A stretch of 64,000 nucleotides of DNA from an uncultured Lachnospiraceae bacterium (GTDB lineage: Bacteria > Bacillota > Clostridia > Lachnospirales > Lachnospiraceae): contig UQLY01000009.1 in assembly GCA_900542015.1 (NCBI GenBank), positions 1 to 64,000 of the forward strand, written 5' to 3'. Position 1 is the stretch's first letter. The number at the start of each line of letters is the position of its first letter. The translations under genes and the position numbers were made by a program. This document shows positions 8,522 through 16,216 of the stretch, piece after piece. The notes under the pieces are model-generated. The model was not told where the DNA came from, searched no databases, and saw only the letters and a list, made by a program, of their open reading frames with translations.

Positions 8522-9665
8522 CTAGGAAGGAGAATGTTTCTTTTGATTTTTCACGCGGTACATAAATGCGTCCGCATCCTTGATCAGCGCGTCCATGACA
8601 TCCTTTCCCTTCGCGGAATGGGCGGTCCCGATGCTCGCCGAAATGCCGTGGAAGTGTTCGACCTCCTGATAGACGTTATCCAGTTGTTCCTGGAGCCACC
8701 GCCTTTTTTCTTCCGCTTCCTGTTCTGTAACGGCTCCCGTCTCGATAACCAGAAATTCATCGCCGCCGAATCTGGCGATCACGCCGTCAGGCATACATTT
8801 CCTTAAAGTTTCCGCCGTCAGGACTAACGCGTCGTCTCCCACGTGGTGCCCATACCGGTCATTGACCTTTTTAAAGTTATCAAGATCCAAATAATATACG
8901 GTTAAGGGTCCGTCTTCTCTCGACTTGATAAAATCGGAAACATATCTTCTGTTGTAAAGCCCTGTCAAAAAATCCGTATTGGCATTTTTGACAATCATCT
9001 GTTCATAGATTCTCTCCTGTGTCACGTCTGTCGCCACGCCTACCGTTCCCATGACGCTACCGTCCAAATCAAACAACGGCGTTTTGTAGGTCTTTAACTG
9101 CCTCATATCGTCCCCGATTTTTACCTTTTCATCGAATATGCAGGTCTTTCTTTTTTCCATAACCTCATATTCCGATTCCATGCAGATAAACTCGCCTTTG
9201 GCATATTCGTCCGGCGTAAGGTCCCAGATATAATAATGCCCCCGCCCTTCAATCTGTTCCATGGTCTTATTGACCGCTTTGCAGAAATATCGATTGACCT
9301 TTTTATGTACGCCCTCTTTATCCTTGAACCAGATCAGATGCGGCACGCTGTTGATCGCAGCGTCCAGATATCCGCAAGTTTCAGCAAATCTTCTTCCGCC
9401 AGCTTCGGAATCTGTTCTTTATCCGCGATCAAAATCAGATCCGCTTCTTCTTTTTTACAGGAAAACAGCTTTGCAATCCCTGTCTTTATTTCCGCGCCCC
9501 TGCATTCCGCAATGATCACATCCGCATCCGCGGCAAACGTTTCTTCTATTTCGTCGCTTTTGGTAAATTCATGCTGAAAATGTTCCAACGGAGCCATTTC
9601 TTTGATGGTTTCATATAAATCATTCCGCACGCACGCAAAATATATCTTTACCCTGCAATGTACAT
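8522..9665 (-). pseudogene. PAS-GGDEF diguanylate cyclase, two frameshifts
   Basis: Reading across three frames gives a continuous protein: a short N-terminal receiver-like part (about 9360-9665), a PAS domain (PHLIWFKDKEGVHKKVNRYF) and a complete GGDEF domain (RFGGDEFLVIE, DPLT-like TDFLTGLYNRR). The likely ATG is 9663-9665 with GAGGAG seven bases upstream. Frame is lost near 9651-9653, where one more G restores MYIAGVKIYFACVRND. It is lost again near 9363-9366, where one more G restores LADIWDAAINSVPHLIW. Both are one-base losses in G runs. Without them the reading frame ends at once. The GGDEF part alone could start from a GTG at 9346. Either real decay or assembly error; decay is favoured by the damaged genes next door. 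Confidence 0.75.
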
Positions 9666-9710
9666 ATCCATGCTCCTCTACACAAAATTATTCATAAAAT
9701 AACCGTTCTT

Positions 9711-9739
9711 ATTATATCAAATATGCGCTGTGAAAGCAA
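9711..9739 (-). promoter_or_regulatory. Promoter of the PAS-GGDEF gene
   Basis: Minus strand TTGCTT (734-739 of 9xxx), 17-nt spacer, TATAAT (9711-9716). It lies about 46 bp upstream of the ATG at 9665 and inside the left direct repeat described below. Confidence 0.6.
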
Positions 9740-9754
9740 ACTGCATTATTTAGA
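9711..9754. repeat. Left imperfect direct repeat bracketing the AbiE block
   Basis: This 44-bp stretch matches 13632-13675 in the same orientation at about 36 of 44 positions, with shared blocks TCAAATAT and GCATTATT. Both copies contain a promoter-like pair of boxes. The block between them holds abiEii, abiEi, the yhcG relic and the ATP-binding regulator. Confidence 0.55.
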
Positions 9755-9762
9755 GGTGTCAA

Positions 9763-10439
9763 TCAAATTTGAGGCAAAAGAGAAGAGGTATCACGTTTAA
9801 GCAACACCTCATAATCTAAATATTCTTTCATTCTGATTCCGGCATTTCCATAATGCCATTGGATGATCTTTGATATTTTCAATAATCTCCTTTTGATCAA
9901 ATAAAAGTTCCGCTTTCTTCCTTCTAAATCAAAAAACTCTTTATTTCTCAATACAGGAAACAAATCTCTTTTAATTTTTGAAAAGGTCAGACCGTCGATG
10001 GCAGATGTATTGAACGCTTTATTTATTGTTTCCTGTGAAATGGTATTATAGAAAATAATACTTTTTCTAAATAGGTCGTTTTCGGATTCATCAAACAACC
10101 CAAACTAAAACTAAATCGGGAAGCAGGGGATAACTGATAACCCTCTGCCCTCATATACTCTTTAATAAGGGAAGTAATTTGTTCTCTTGCTGCCGTCATT
10201 TCATCCCTTGTGCTGTTTGGAATAAAATCCATATCAATATCAACAGACAATCTTGGCAAATTAAAGATAACCGTATTGATTGCCGTACCGCCTTTTAATA
10301 TAAGATGTTCCGACAAATACTCCTGGCTGTTAAAAAATTTCAAAATTTCTTTTAACCGTAACAGCTTTTCAAAGGTATCTCTAACGAATCCATATTTTTT
10401 AGCTTCCTTTCCAAGCTCCATCCTGTTATATTCTATCAT
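9763..10439 (-). pseudogene. abiEii: AbiEii toxin (nucleotidyltransferase) with internal deletion
   Basis: The first 114 residues are the AbiEii nucleotidyltransferase core: LILKGGTAINTVIFNLPRLS then VDIDMDF, the metal-binding DxD region. At about 10096-10104 the frame breaks. The other frame continues as GLFDESENDLFRKSIIFYNTIS, which in intact AbiEii proteins lies much further on, after the KxEINY and DLYD regions. Those central motifs, roughly 80 residues, are missing. The join falls at a TTTGGGTT-like sequence, consistent with deletion through short homology. Total about 225 codons against roughly 280-300 in intact relatives. The toxin should be dead. It overlaps abiEi by 14 bp, the usual AbiE arrangement. 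Confidence 0.75.
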
Positions 10440-11196
10440 ATTCGTCGTTCTCTCCGTTCTTCAAAAACGCTTTCGCATCCGGTACGACCAGTTTCCATCT
10501 TGAATTATAGCCTCCCTGCAGAATATCTTTTGTAAGATAGCGTTTGCTCTTCCCAATATTCCTCCGGCAAAACTCATAGAACACATCTGTAATTCCTGCG
10601 TTAGTATAATATGTTTCAAGCAGGTAGCCTGTCTTTTGAAAAAGGAATTGCCTTTCATATTCACTCAAATACTGACATAATTTCATTTCATCTAACTTTC
10701 GAATCGAACGAATAAAGGAAACGATTTCCTCGATACCGGATAAATGATCCATATCCTTTATACTATCTACCAGTGTCCGTTCCATATCGGTTACTCGCAC
10801 TCCGCCGCTGTATTTAACTTCTTCAACACCACTTTGGCTTTTCGTAGATATATACTTATAAACATATCCATCAAATTCAAAATCACGAAATCGTGTTTCG
10901 GATGCTACATAGACTTCATAATACACCTGGTCCGAAAGTCCATAATACTCTATCGCAGTATGATGGGAAAGATAGGCTGTATCTGTAATTTTACAAGCAA
11001 TTTGATAACGGCTTGCTACAGGTGCTCCTGTTTCTCCACTGATGCAGGTATACAGATTATTCCTTATTTTTACTATCAGATTTTGATTTAACAGCCGTTT
11101 CAATGTAGAACGAGTGCTATTTACACTATTATAATACCGTGCTACATCTTCTGCTGTAAATACCGGGCGCCCAAGCAGTTCATAATATAGATTCAT
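10426..11196 (-). CDS. abiEi: AbiEi-like antitoxin, winged-helix repressor
   Basis: 256 aa. The N-terminal winged helix is VFTAEDVARYYN...STRSTLKRLLNQNLIVKIRNNLY. A C-terminal domain carries the motifs YLSHHTAIEYYGLSDQ and VRVTDMERTLVDSI, typical of AbiEi/type IV antitoxins. In characterised AbiE systems this protein represses its own operon and counters the AbiEii nucleotidyltransferase toxin. The frame is intact although the toxin is broken. A 28-bp perfect palindrome lies 29 bp upstream of the start and may be its operator. Confidence 0.8.
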   Translation of the reverse strand: MNLYYELLGRPVFTAEDVARYYNSVNSTRSTLKRLLNQNLIVKIRNNLYTCISGETGAPVASRYQIACKITDTAYLSHHTAIEYYGLSDQVYYEVYVASETRFRDFEFDGYVYKYISTKSQSGVEEVKYSGGVRVTDMERTLVDSIKDMDHLSGIEEIVSFIRSIRKLDEMKLCQYLSEYERQFLFQKTGYLLETYYTNAGITDVFYEFCRRNIGKSKRYLTKDILQGGYNSRWKLVVPDAKAFLKNGENDEYDRI

Positions 11197-11224
11197 TCTA
11201 TCACCTTTCGGTTTATTTTTTTGT

Positions 11225-11252
11225 CAAAACGGCTTTTTAAAAAGCCGTTTTG
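11225..11252. promoter_or_regulatory. Perfect 28-bp palindrome upstream of abiEi
   Basis: CAAAACGGCTTTTT followed directly by AAAAAGCCGTTTTG. AbiEi proteins are known to bind inverted repeats in their own promoter, so this may be the operator. Because each arm ends in T/A runs it could instead be a terminator for upstream transcription. Confidence 0.5.
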
Positions 11253-11313
11253 TTCTTAATATAAACCATTATATACAATTCCCATAAAAGCGCAAGTATT
11301 CAACTTTCATTTA

Positions 11314-11775
11314 CTATTTACCCTTTATTTTCGGTCTCTTTCTCTTTTTTCTGCAAAAGAAGCACTGCCTTTTCCAAGCTCCATCAAAAACTTCTGCAAA
11401 TTGGTCAAAATCTTTTTTAAGATCGCTTTCCGTGAAATTCGTATTAGGTGCCAGTCCTAAAAATTTTGCCACAACCGGATTCTTGATAAACTCCAGCTTA
11501 TCATTTTGATATTCTGCGGTCAGCTCTTTCATTTCCTTTTCGACAAGTTGCTGATTCTGTGTTTGAATCATACAATAATAATACGGCGACGAAATGTTTC
11601 GCTGTAAAGTTCTGTCGCTTCAATTCTGTTCTGCAGCTTCTTTCTCATACCAATCACGTGCTTTCTTATCTTCAACCTACAAAAGAATACGATAATGAGT
11701 CCAAGAAAGTAGTGGCATAGATTTTCCACGCGCTGAGTGGAAAATCTCAAGGTATGTCCTATAGCGTAGTATTGA
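11314..11775 (-). pseudogene. YhcG/DUF1016 PDDEXK nuclease relic
   Basis: Read through its stops this stretch gives family-typical sequence: YLEIFHSARGKS, LLSWTHYRILL, a stop, VEDKKARDWYEKEAAEQN, a stop, then SDRTLQRNISS, LEFIKNPVVAKFLGLAPNTN and FTESDL. The stops are TAG at 11677-11679 (probably from CAG) and TGA at 11620-11622 (probably from TGG). After FTESDL the frame shifts and continues as LQKFLMELGKG near 11367-11400, then ends; the remaining nuclease domain is missing. DUF1016 proteins occur in mobile and defence regions. The 230 bp to the right (11776-12006) hold no gene I can support, only a C-rich run near 11850. Confidence 0.75.
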
Positions 11776-12006
11776 CCGCCTGATACACAGCCTTTTGTGA
11801 GGACACAATAATTCCGCACATATCTTTTAGCAAGCATCTGCACCTTGCCGTCGCCCCCACCCCCCCCGACTGAAAAAGACCTGGCTGATACTTCAATTTT
11901 AATAAGCTGCGTTGTGGAAATCGAGTGTCCTTCATCAGTACGCTTCATCTTCGATTTGCTCATATTTTCCTGTATTTTTCATCGATATTCTTTTCTATCT
12001 CTATTT

Positions 12007-13422
12007 TTATTTTTTCAACAGGTATTTTCTAGCCTTACGTTCACCTTCCACAGTCAAAATATTTTCTTCAACCATCTTTTTCAATATTCTTTTTGTTGTT
12101 GAATCTGCAAGTCCTAATATTTCTCTTGCTTCTTTGTTACTAATCGAACCATTTTCTTCTATATATTTGACAATCCTATCTTCTCGCTTAGCAATTATCG
12201 GCTTTTTATCGGCTTTTATCGGCTTTTTATCGGTCTTTAACGTTTTTTCTTCTCCAGACCGATAAAAGCAAACCGCAAACCCCGTTCGCTTTTTCTGAAA
12301 TTCATATCTGACACCAGCCGCATCGCAGGCGTCTGCAATACGCTTTAATCCTGTACCAAAACTTTCAATATCTTTTGAATAATACAAAATTCTGGCAATT
12401 TTAGGATTTCTCCGAATCGGTCTTTCAGCCCCTTCAATAAAATCCTGTGGTTCCAAGCCTTCCGGAAACGCGCCCGGATTATAGATTTCTACACGATCTT
12501 TATAAATTGCCACTTCATTACTTTCACCGGAAGAATAATCTTTATGACAGAAAGAATTTAATAAAGCCTCTCTTATCGCATCCACAGGGATCTCCGGAAT
12601 CTCTGTTCTCTGCCTCGCTCCTGTAAACTCAACCTTCCAATGAATATTGCTTTTAATATAACTCTCTGCGATGTCCACAAGTTTTAAAACCGGTCCATGA
12701 TAACGCTGAATATCATTAAAAGTCAGGCGTTCTGTCGTTGCAAAAATAGCCATCTGCACATCCTGAAGCAAGTCATCACTAAAGAGCGCTTTTCCTGCAT
12801 TTAACAGCTTGTCTCCATCTGTCAACTCTAATTGATTCAGCACTGTCTTCTTATCCGTATAAGAAATGACAAGACGCCCAACCTCATGTGCCTGCGTGGT
12901 ATATTTTTTCAATAATTCTTCATCTACATCATCAATCGATTTGTTCGATACAAGGTTTTCCCAACGATTTCCTTCCCTCCCACTCTTCAATAGCAAATTA
13001 GTAATCTCCTCCGGGGACATCGTTAAATCTTCATCTGCCACCCTGATTCTGGCAACTCCATAAGCAAAATATGGTATCTGATCTCCTGAAAATTTCACGT
13101 GAATGCAATCTCGCCCGTCCAAAACAACTTTACGGATTTCCGGATAAATTTTCGGTTCAATATGATTTTTAATTTTCTGACTGACTTCTCTTAACGTTTC
13201 CTCCGTTATAACTTGTCCAATCGGAGTGCCATCCGGCTTTACGCCAAAATACAGTTCGCCATGCTGATGTTTATTCAATATGGCACAGATTGAATACATT
13301 GCTTCTTTCAATTCTCCAGTTGATTTCTTAAATTCTAATATCTCGTTCTCTATTCCTAAGTTCAAATTCACACCAGCTTTCGCGTCTATAACTAATTCCA
13401 CAGCCAAATAACAATTCTTCAT
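12007..13422 (-). CDS. AlbA_2-type ATP-binding transcriptional regulator
   Basis: About 471 aa. The N-terminal AlbA_2/Schlafen-like domain has the motif EILEFKKSTGELKEAMYSI then LNKHQHGELYFGVKPDG. A middle part carries the GHKL-type ATP-binding motif REALLNSFCHKDYSSG, EIYNPGAFPEGL and ESFGTGLKRI. The C-terminus is a winged helix (ISNKEAREILGLADSTTKRI). It is intact, unlike its left neighbours. The start is uncertain: ATG at 13422 is used here, while homologues usually begin at the LNLGIENE segment (13365, TTG). A short repeat encodes DKKPI twice in the linker (12197-12238). Confidence 0.75.
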   Translation of the reverse strand: MKNCYLAVELVIDAKAGVNLNLGIENEILEFKKSTGELKEAMYSICAILNKHQHGELYFGVKPDGTPIGQVITEETLREVSQKIKNHIEPKIYPEIRKVVLDGRDCIHVKFSGDQIPYFAYGVARIRVADEDLTMSPEEITNLLLKSGREGNRWENLVSNKSIDDVDEELLKKYTTQAHEVGRLVISYTDKKTVLNQLELTDGDKLLNAGKALFSDDLLQDVQMAIFATTERLTFNDIQRYHGPVLKLVDIAESYIKSNIHWKVEFTGARQRTEIPEIPVDAIREALLNSFCHKDYSSGESNEVAIYKDRVEIYNPGAFPEGLEPQDFIEGAERPIRRNPKIARILYYSKDIESFGTGLKRIADACDAAGVRYEFQKKRTGFAVCFYRSGEEKTLKTDKKPIKADKKPIIAKREDRIVKYIEENGSISNKEAREILGLADSTTKRILKKMVEENILTVEGERKARKYLLKK

Positions 13423-13631
13423 GTCCAAGCAATAACTTCTTATGAATAATTTTATCCGATTGCCACTGATAATACAAGCAGACAGAATATAAAATGATTT
13501 TCATATATAATCGGCGGTCGCTGCCGCTGAGTTCGGATTATGAAATCTATAATTCAACCTGCGTCCCTTCATAGCGGAGCTTCTCCCCTTCCTGCTCCTT
13601 ACCAGAAGTTTGAGAGTTAGTAAAAGATGTG

Positions 13632-13675
13632 ATTATTTCAAATATACTCTGCGAATGTAAACCGCATTATTCAGA
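13632..13675. repeat. Right imperfect direct repeat, promoter-like
   Basis: Partner of 9711-9754, same orientation, about 82% identical. On the minus strand it offers TTACAT (13655-13660), 17 nt, AATAAT (13632-13637), a possible promoter for the ATP-binding regulator about 200 bp downstream. The rest of the 13423-13721 intergenic stretch shows no gene. Confidence 0.5.
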
Positions 13676-13721
13676 CCGTCATTGCCGATATGACGCATAA
13701 TGGATATGGTACAGATGATAC

Positions 13722-14385
13722 TTATAGCAGTAAAATGATACATACTAAAAGCGTAACGATAACGGAGCTGACTGCGGCAAATTTGTGAAGCTTTCCGTAG
13801 TTGAGGGAAACAACCTCAATCCGGGGCTCTAAGTCTGTGCTCTCCATACGCTCTTTAATGAAATCCGTCCAGGAAGTCTCCTCTTCCCCAAGTTTATCTT
13901 TGCAATTTTCAAGATCTTCCAACAGAATCCGGTATTTTTCAAGATAGGCCCGGCAACTTTGTATTTCCGTATGATAAAGAGGCAGCGAATAGCGGCGGGC
14001 AATCCACGCCCCCCACTCTTCCCTGCCTGTTTACAACAAGAATCAAAATGCTCTTTACTATTTTAAATACACACACCGGCATTACTATCAAATAAGCAAT
14101 ATAACACAGCATGACCGTGACCGCGCCTATGTAGCTTAATACGCCGCCTGCCGCCGTCATGGCAAGCGCCATATTATAAAACAGGATAAACGCCGCCAGA
14201 ATCCCCACAAACAGTTTCAACTCAAAGTTCTGTTTCTTTTTCCTGTTTATTGCGCTTTCCAATTGTCGGGACACCTGATACCGGGCAAATTCCACTTTTT
14301 GTATACAGTGGTTTAAAAAATATTCTTCTTCCGACTGATAGGCTAAATGCAAGTTTTCGCGTTCGCTTTGTGATTCGCTCTTCAA
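13722..14385 (-). pseudogene. Frameshifted three-helix membrane protein
   Basis: Two open frames (13939-14385 and 13722-13922) join into one protein if one G is removed from the GGG at 14031-14033: the sequence then runs VVNRQEEWGAWIARRYSLPL, then YHTEIQSCRAYLEKYRILLE and on into DLENCKDKLG. The N-terminus is charged and helical, two hydrophobic segments follow (GILAAFILFYNMALAM and IGAVTVMLCYIAYLIVMPV), and a third closes the C-terminus (AAVSSVIVTLLVCIILLL). Total about 220 aa. I do not recognise the family. The GTG of intact homologues, if any, would show whether the shift is real. Confidence 0.6.
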
Positions 14386-14487
14386 GCCCCTTCCCCCTCC
14401 GGCTATGAGATTAAGCTCAGTTGTATTTTATTATAACACAATTTATTCTCCATTCTGCCTGTTTTCCTAAAAATAAAACATAATCAA

Positions 14488-14516
14488 TTGACGAAACAAA
14501 AGATTGCAGATATAAT
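14488..14516 (+). promoter_or_regulatory. Promoter of tRNA-Ser
   Basis: TTGACG (14488-14493), 17-nt spacer, TATAAT (14511-14516), with transcription expected near 14523, about 14 bp before the tRNA. Confidence 0.8.
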
Positions 14517-14536
14517 ATAAAGGCTGTGAAGCATAT

Positions 14537-14622
14537 GGAGACGTATCGAAGCGGTCATAACGAGCTTGACTCGAAATCAAGTTGTCCGTCAGGGCACGCG
14601 GGTTCGAATCCCGCCGTCTCCG
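14537..14622 (+). tRNA. tRNA-Ser (anticodon CGA)
   Basis: 86 nt. The acceptor stem is GGAGACG / CGTCTCC with discriminator G622. The anticodon stem-loop is CTTGA CTCGAAA TCAAG, giving anticodon CGA (codon UCG). A long variable arm follows (TTGTCCGTCAGGGCAC), as expected for serine, and the T arm is GCGGG TTCGAAT CCCGC. CCA is not encoded. It has its own promoter and terminator. No integrated element is visible at its 3' end. Confidence 0.95.
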
Positions 14623-14631
14623 TTAGTCAGA

Positions 14632-14680
14632 AAAAAAGGAGCTGCACACTAATTCCATCTTAGTGCGACAGCCCCTTTTT
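14632..14680 (+). terminator. Terminator of tRNA-Ser
   Basis: The arms GGAGCTG...CACTAA and TTAGTG...CAGCCCC pair around TTCCATC, followed by five T. On the other strand it reads GGGGCTGTCGCACTAA, closely related to the outer arm of the long hairpin at 59.4 kb. Confidence 0.75.
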
Positions 14681-14817
14681 ATGTTCTGCCATTGCAGTTA
14701 GCTGATACAGAAACGGTTTATGATATCCTGTCCATAATGTCTTTATAACTTACCAGCGTCACATTGCCCATCTCAATTCAAACCTGTCCGATGCGTATAA
14801 CGTATTCAACGTTGTAA

Positions 14818-14860
14818 AAATTAGTCAAGTATGATTTGCCAAATCATACTTGACTAATTT
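14818..14860. repeat. Perfect inverted repeat, 20-bp arms
   Basis: AAATTAGTCAAGTATGATTT, three bases GCC, then the exact reverse complement. It lies between the tRNA terminator and the 3' end of the binding-protein gene at 14928. No T run follows on either strand beyond TTT, so it may be a 3' stabilising hairpin, a weak bidirectional terminator or a small repeat. The rest of 14681-14927 shows nothing else. Confidence 0.7.
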
Positions 14861-14927
14861 GTTGCGCTTAATTTATTGTACACTTTATAAATAATGGTTT
14901 ATGACCCAATCACAGGCATCCGCCTCT

Positions 14928-16001
14928 TTAATAAGAGCGGCTGTCCATGATTTCCCGGGTAACTACTGTGACCGGATATTCCTCTCCATTTACTGATACA
15001 GACTGCACTGTAGCGTCATGGGCGTACATGCTTTCATCTACATAAGAGAATTTCTCCGGCGTCCTTCCCGCCTCTAAATCCTCTATGATCTCACGTACAT
15101 GCGGTCCCTGCTGGGGATTACACTCTATAATGCACGTAATTTTATCCTTCTGTATATGTTCCATGGCATCCTGCTTTACCCCGTCAAAGGAAACTACCAT
15201 GATCTCGCCCGCCTGAATATCGGAGCCCACTGTTTTTCCTGCCGCTTCAATGGCATCTATGGCTCCAAAGGCTTCATTATCATTTTCACAGTAAACAATA
15301 TTGATGTCGTCGTATTGATTCAAAAGGGACTCCATCACTTCTTTTCCCCTTGCCTGGGTAAAGTCTCCGACTACCTCCGCAAGCAGCGTCATATTATCAT
15401 TTTCTTCACAAGCCCTCTGCAGTCCCCTTGTTCGCCCGATCTGGGCAGAAGAACCAATAGTTCCCTGTATATTGACAATATTTGCGTTTTCAATGCCTTT
15501 TGCAAGCAGATACTGCCGTATCCATTCCCCGGCTTTTTCTCCCTCCAGAGTAAAATCAGAACCCACCCATGCAGTATATAAATTGTCATCAGACACATCC
15601 ACTCTGCGGTCCAGAATGATAACCGGGATTCCCGCGTCCTTTGCTTCCTGCAGCACCGTGTCCCATCCGGTTTCCGTAACAGGCGCCAGCACGATATAAT
15701 CCACTTCCTGTTGAATAAAAGTACGGATCGCCATAATCTGATTCGCCTGCTTCTGCTGCCCGTCCTCAATGATCAGCTCATATCCGCTTTCAGATGTAAA
15801 CGTCGCCTTCATGGATTCGGTATTTGCACTTCTCCAGTCGCTTTCTGCCCCAAGCTGGGAAAATCCTATGACAATGCGTTCTTTTGCGTTTTCTTCCTCC
15901 GCATGTTCGGGTTCCTTTGAGGAAACGTTATCTTTTCCACAGCCAAAGAGCCCTGCACAGACGAACAGGATTATGACAGACGTCAGAAATCTCTTTCTCA
16001 T
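14928..16001 (-). CDS. Sugar ABC transporter substrate-binding lipoprotein (second copy)
   Basis: 357 aa from the ATG at 16001, which has GAGGAGAGG five bases upstream; the open frame to 16079 is not needed. A lipoprotein signal MRKRFLTSVIILFVCAGLFG ends before the lipobox Cys. The rest is a ribose/galactofuranose-type Peripla_BP_4 domain: VIGFSQLGAESDWR, YIVLAPVTETGWD, IILDRRVD and YCENDNEAFGAIDAIEA. It resembles the protein at 20013-21050, so this locus codes for two binding proteins for one permease set. It is separated from the permease gene by a terminator, so it may also be expressed separately. Confidence 0.85.
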   Translation of the reverse strand: MRKRFLTSVIILFVCAGLFGCGKDNVSSKEPEHAEEENAKERIVIGFSQLGAESDWRSANTESMKATFTSESGYELIIEDGQQKQANQIMAIRTFIQQEVDYIVLAPVTETGWDTVLQEAKDAGIPVIILDRRVDVSDDNLYTAWVGSDFTLEGEKAGEWIRQYLLAKGIENANIVNIQGTIGSSAQIGRTRGLQRACEENDNMTLLAEVVGDFTQARGKEVMESLLNQYDDINIVYCENDNEAFGAIDAIEAAGKTVGSDIQAGEIMVVSFDGVKQDAMEHIQKDKITCIIECNPQQGPHVREIIEDLEAGRTPEKFSYVDESMYAHDATVQSVSVNGEEYPVTVVTREIMDSRSY

Positions 16002-16125
16002 TTCTACCTCTCCTCGTATACCTGGTGTTTTCTTCTCCCTTATCAAGTTCAATATACTTTTGACAGTCGGTTTTGTCAACGATCAAAAAAGCCGCCGAAA
16101 ATGGCGTTTATAAAATCTTCCTGTG

Positions 16126-16180
16126 TAAAAAAGAGGTCGCCGTACAAAAATTTTCTCTTTTGCAGACAGCTCCCTCTTTT
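16126..16180 (-). terminator. Possible terminator or attenuator before the second binding-protein gene
   Basis: Minus strand AAAAGAGG...CCTCTTTTTT with a large internal loop. It lies between the permease stop (16217) and the binding-protein start (16001). The stem is only about eight pairs and the loop is long, so this is a weak call. Confidence 0.4.
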
Positions 16181-16216
16181 ATACAGTTATGATAAAATCT
16201 TTAAACGATTTCCCGT

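Noticed and set aside
11568..11963. 131-aa minus-strand frame
   Set aside because: It overlaps the YhcG relic in another frame and contains a poly-Gly stretch from a C-rich run; the relic frame gives the recognisable protein motifs.
14537..14927. Integration site at tRNA-Ser
   Set aside because: No second copy of the tRNA 3' end and no integrase gene are seen; the decayed AbiE block lies on the other side and is not joined to the tRNA.
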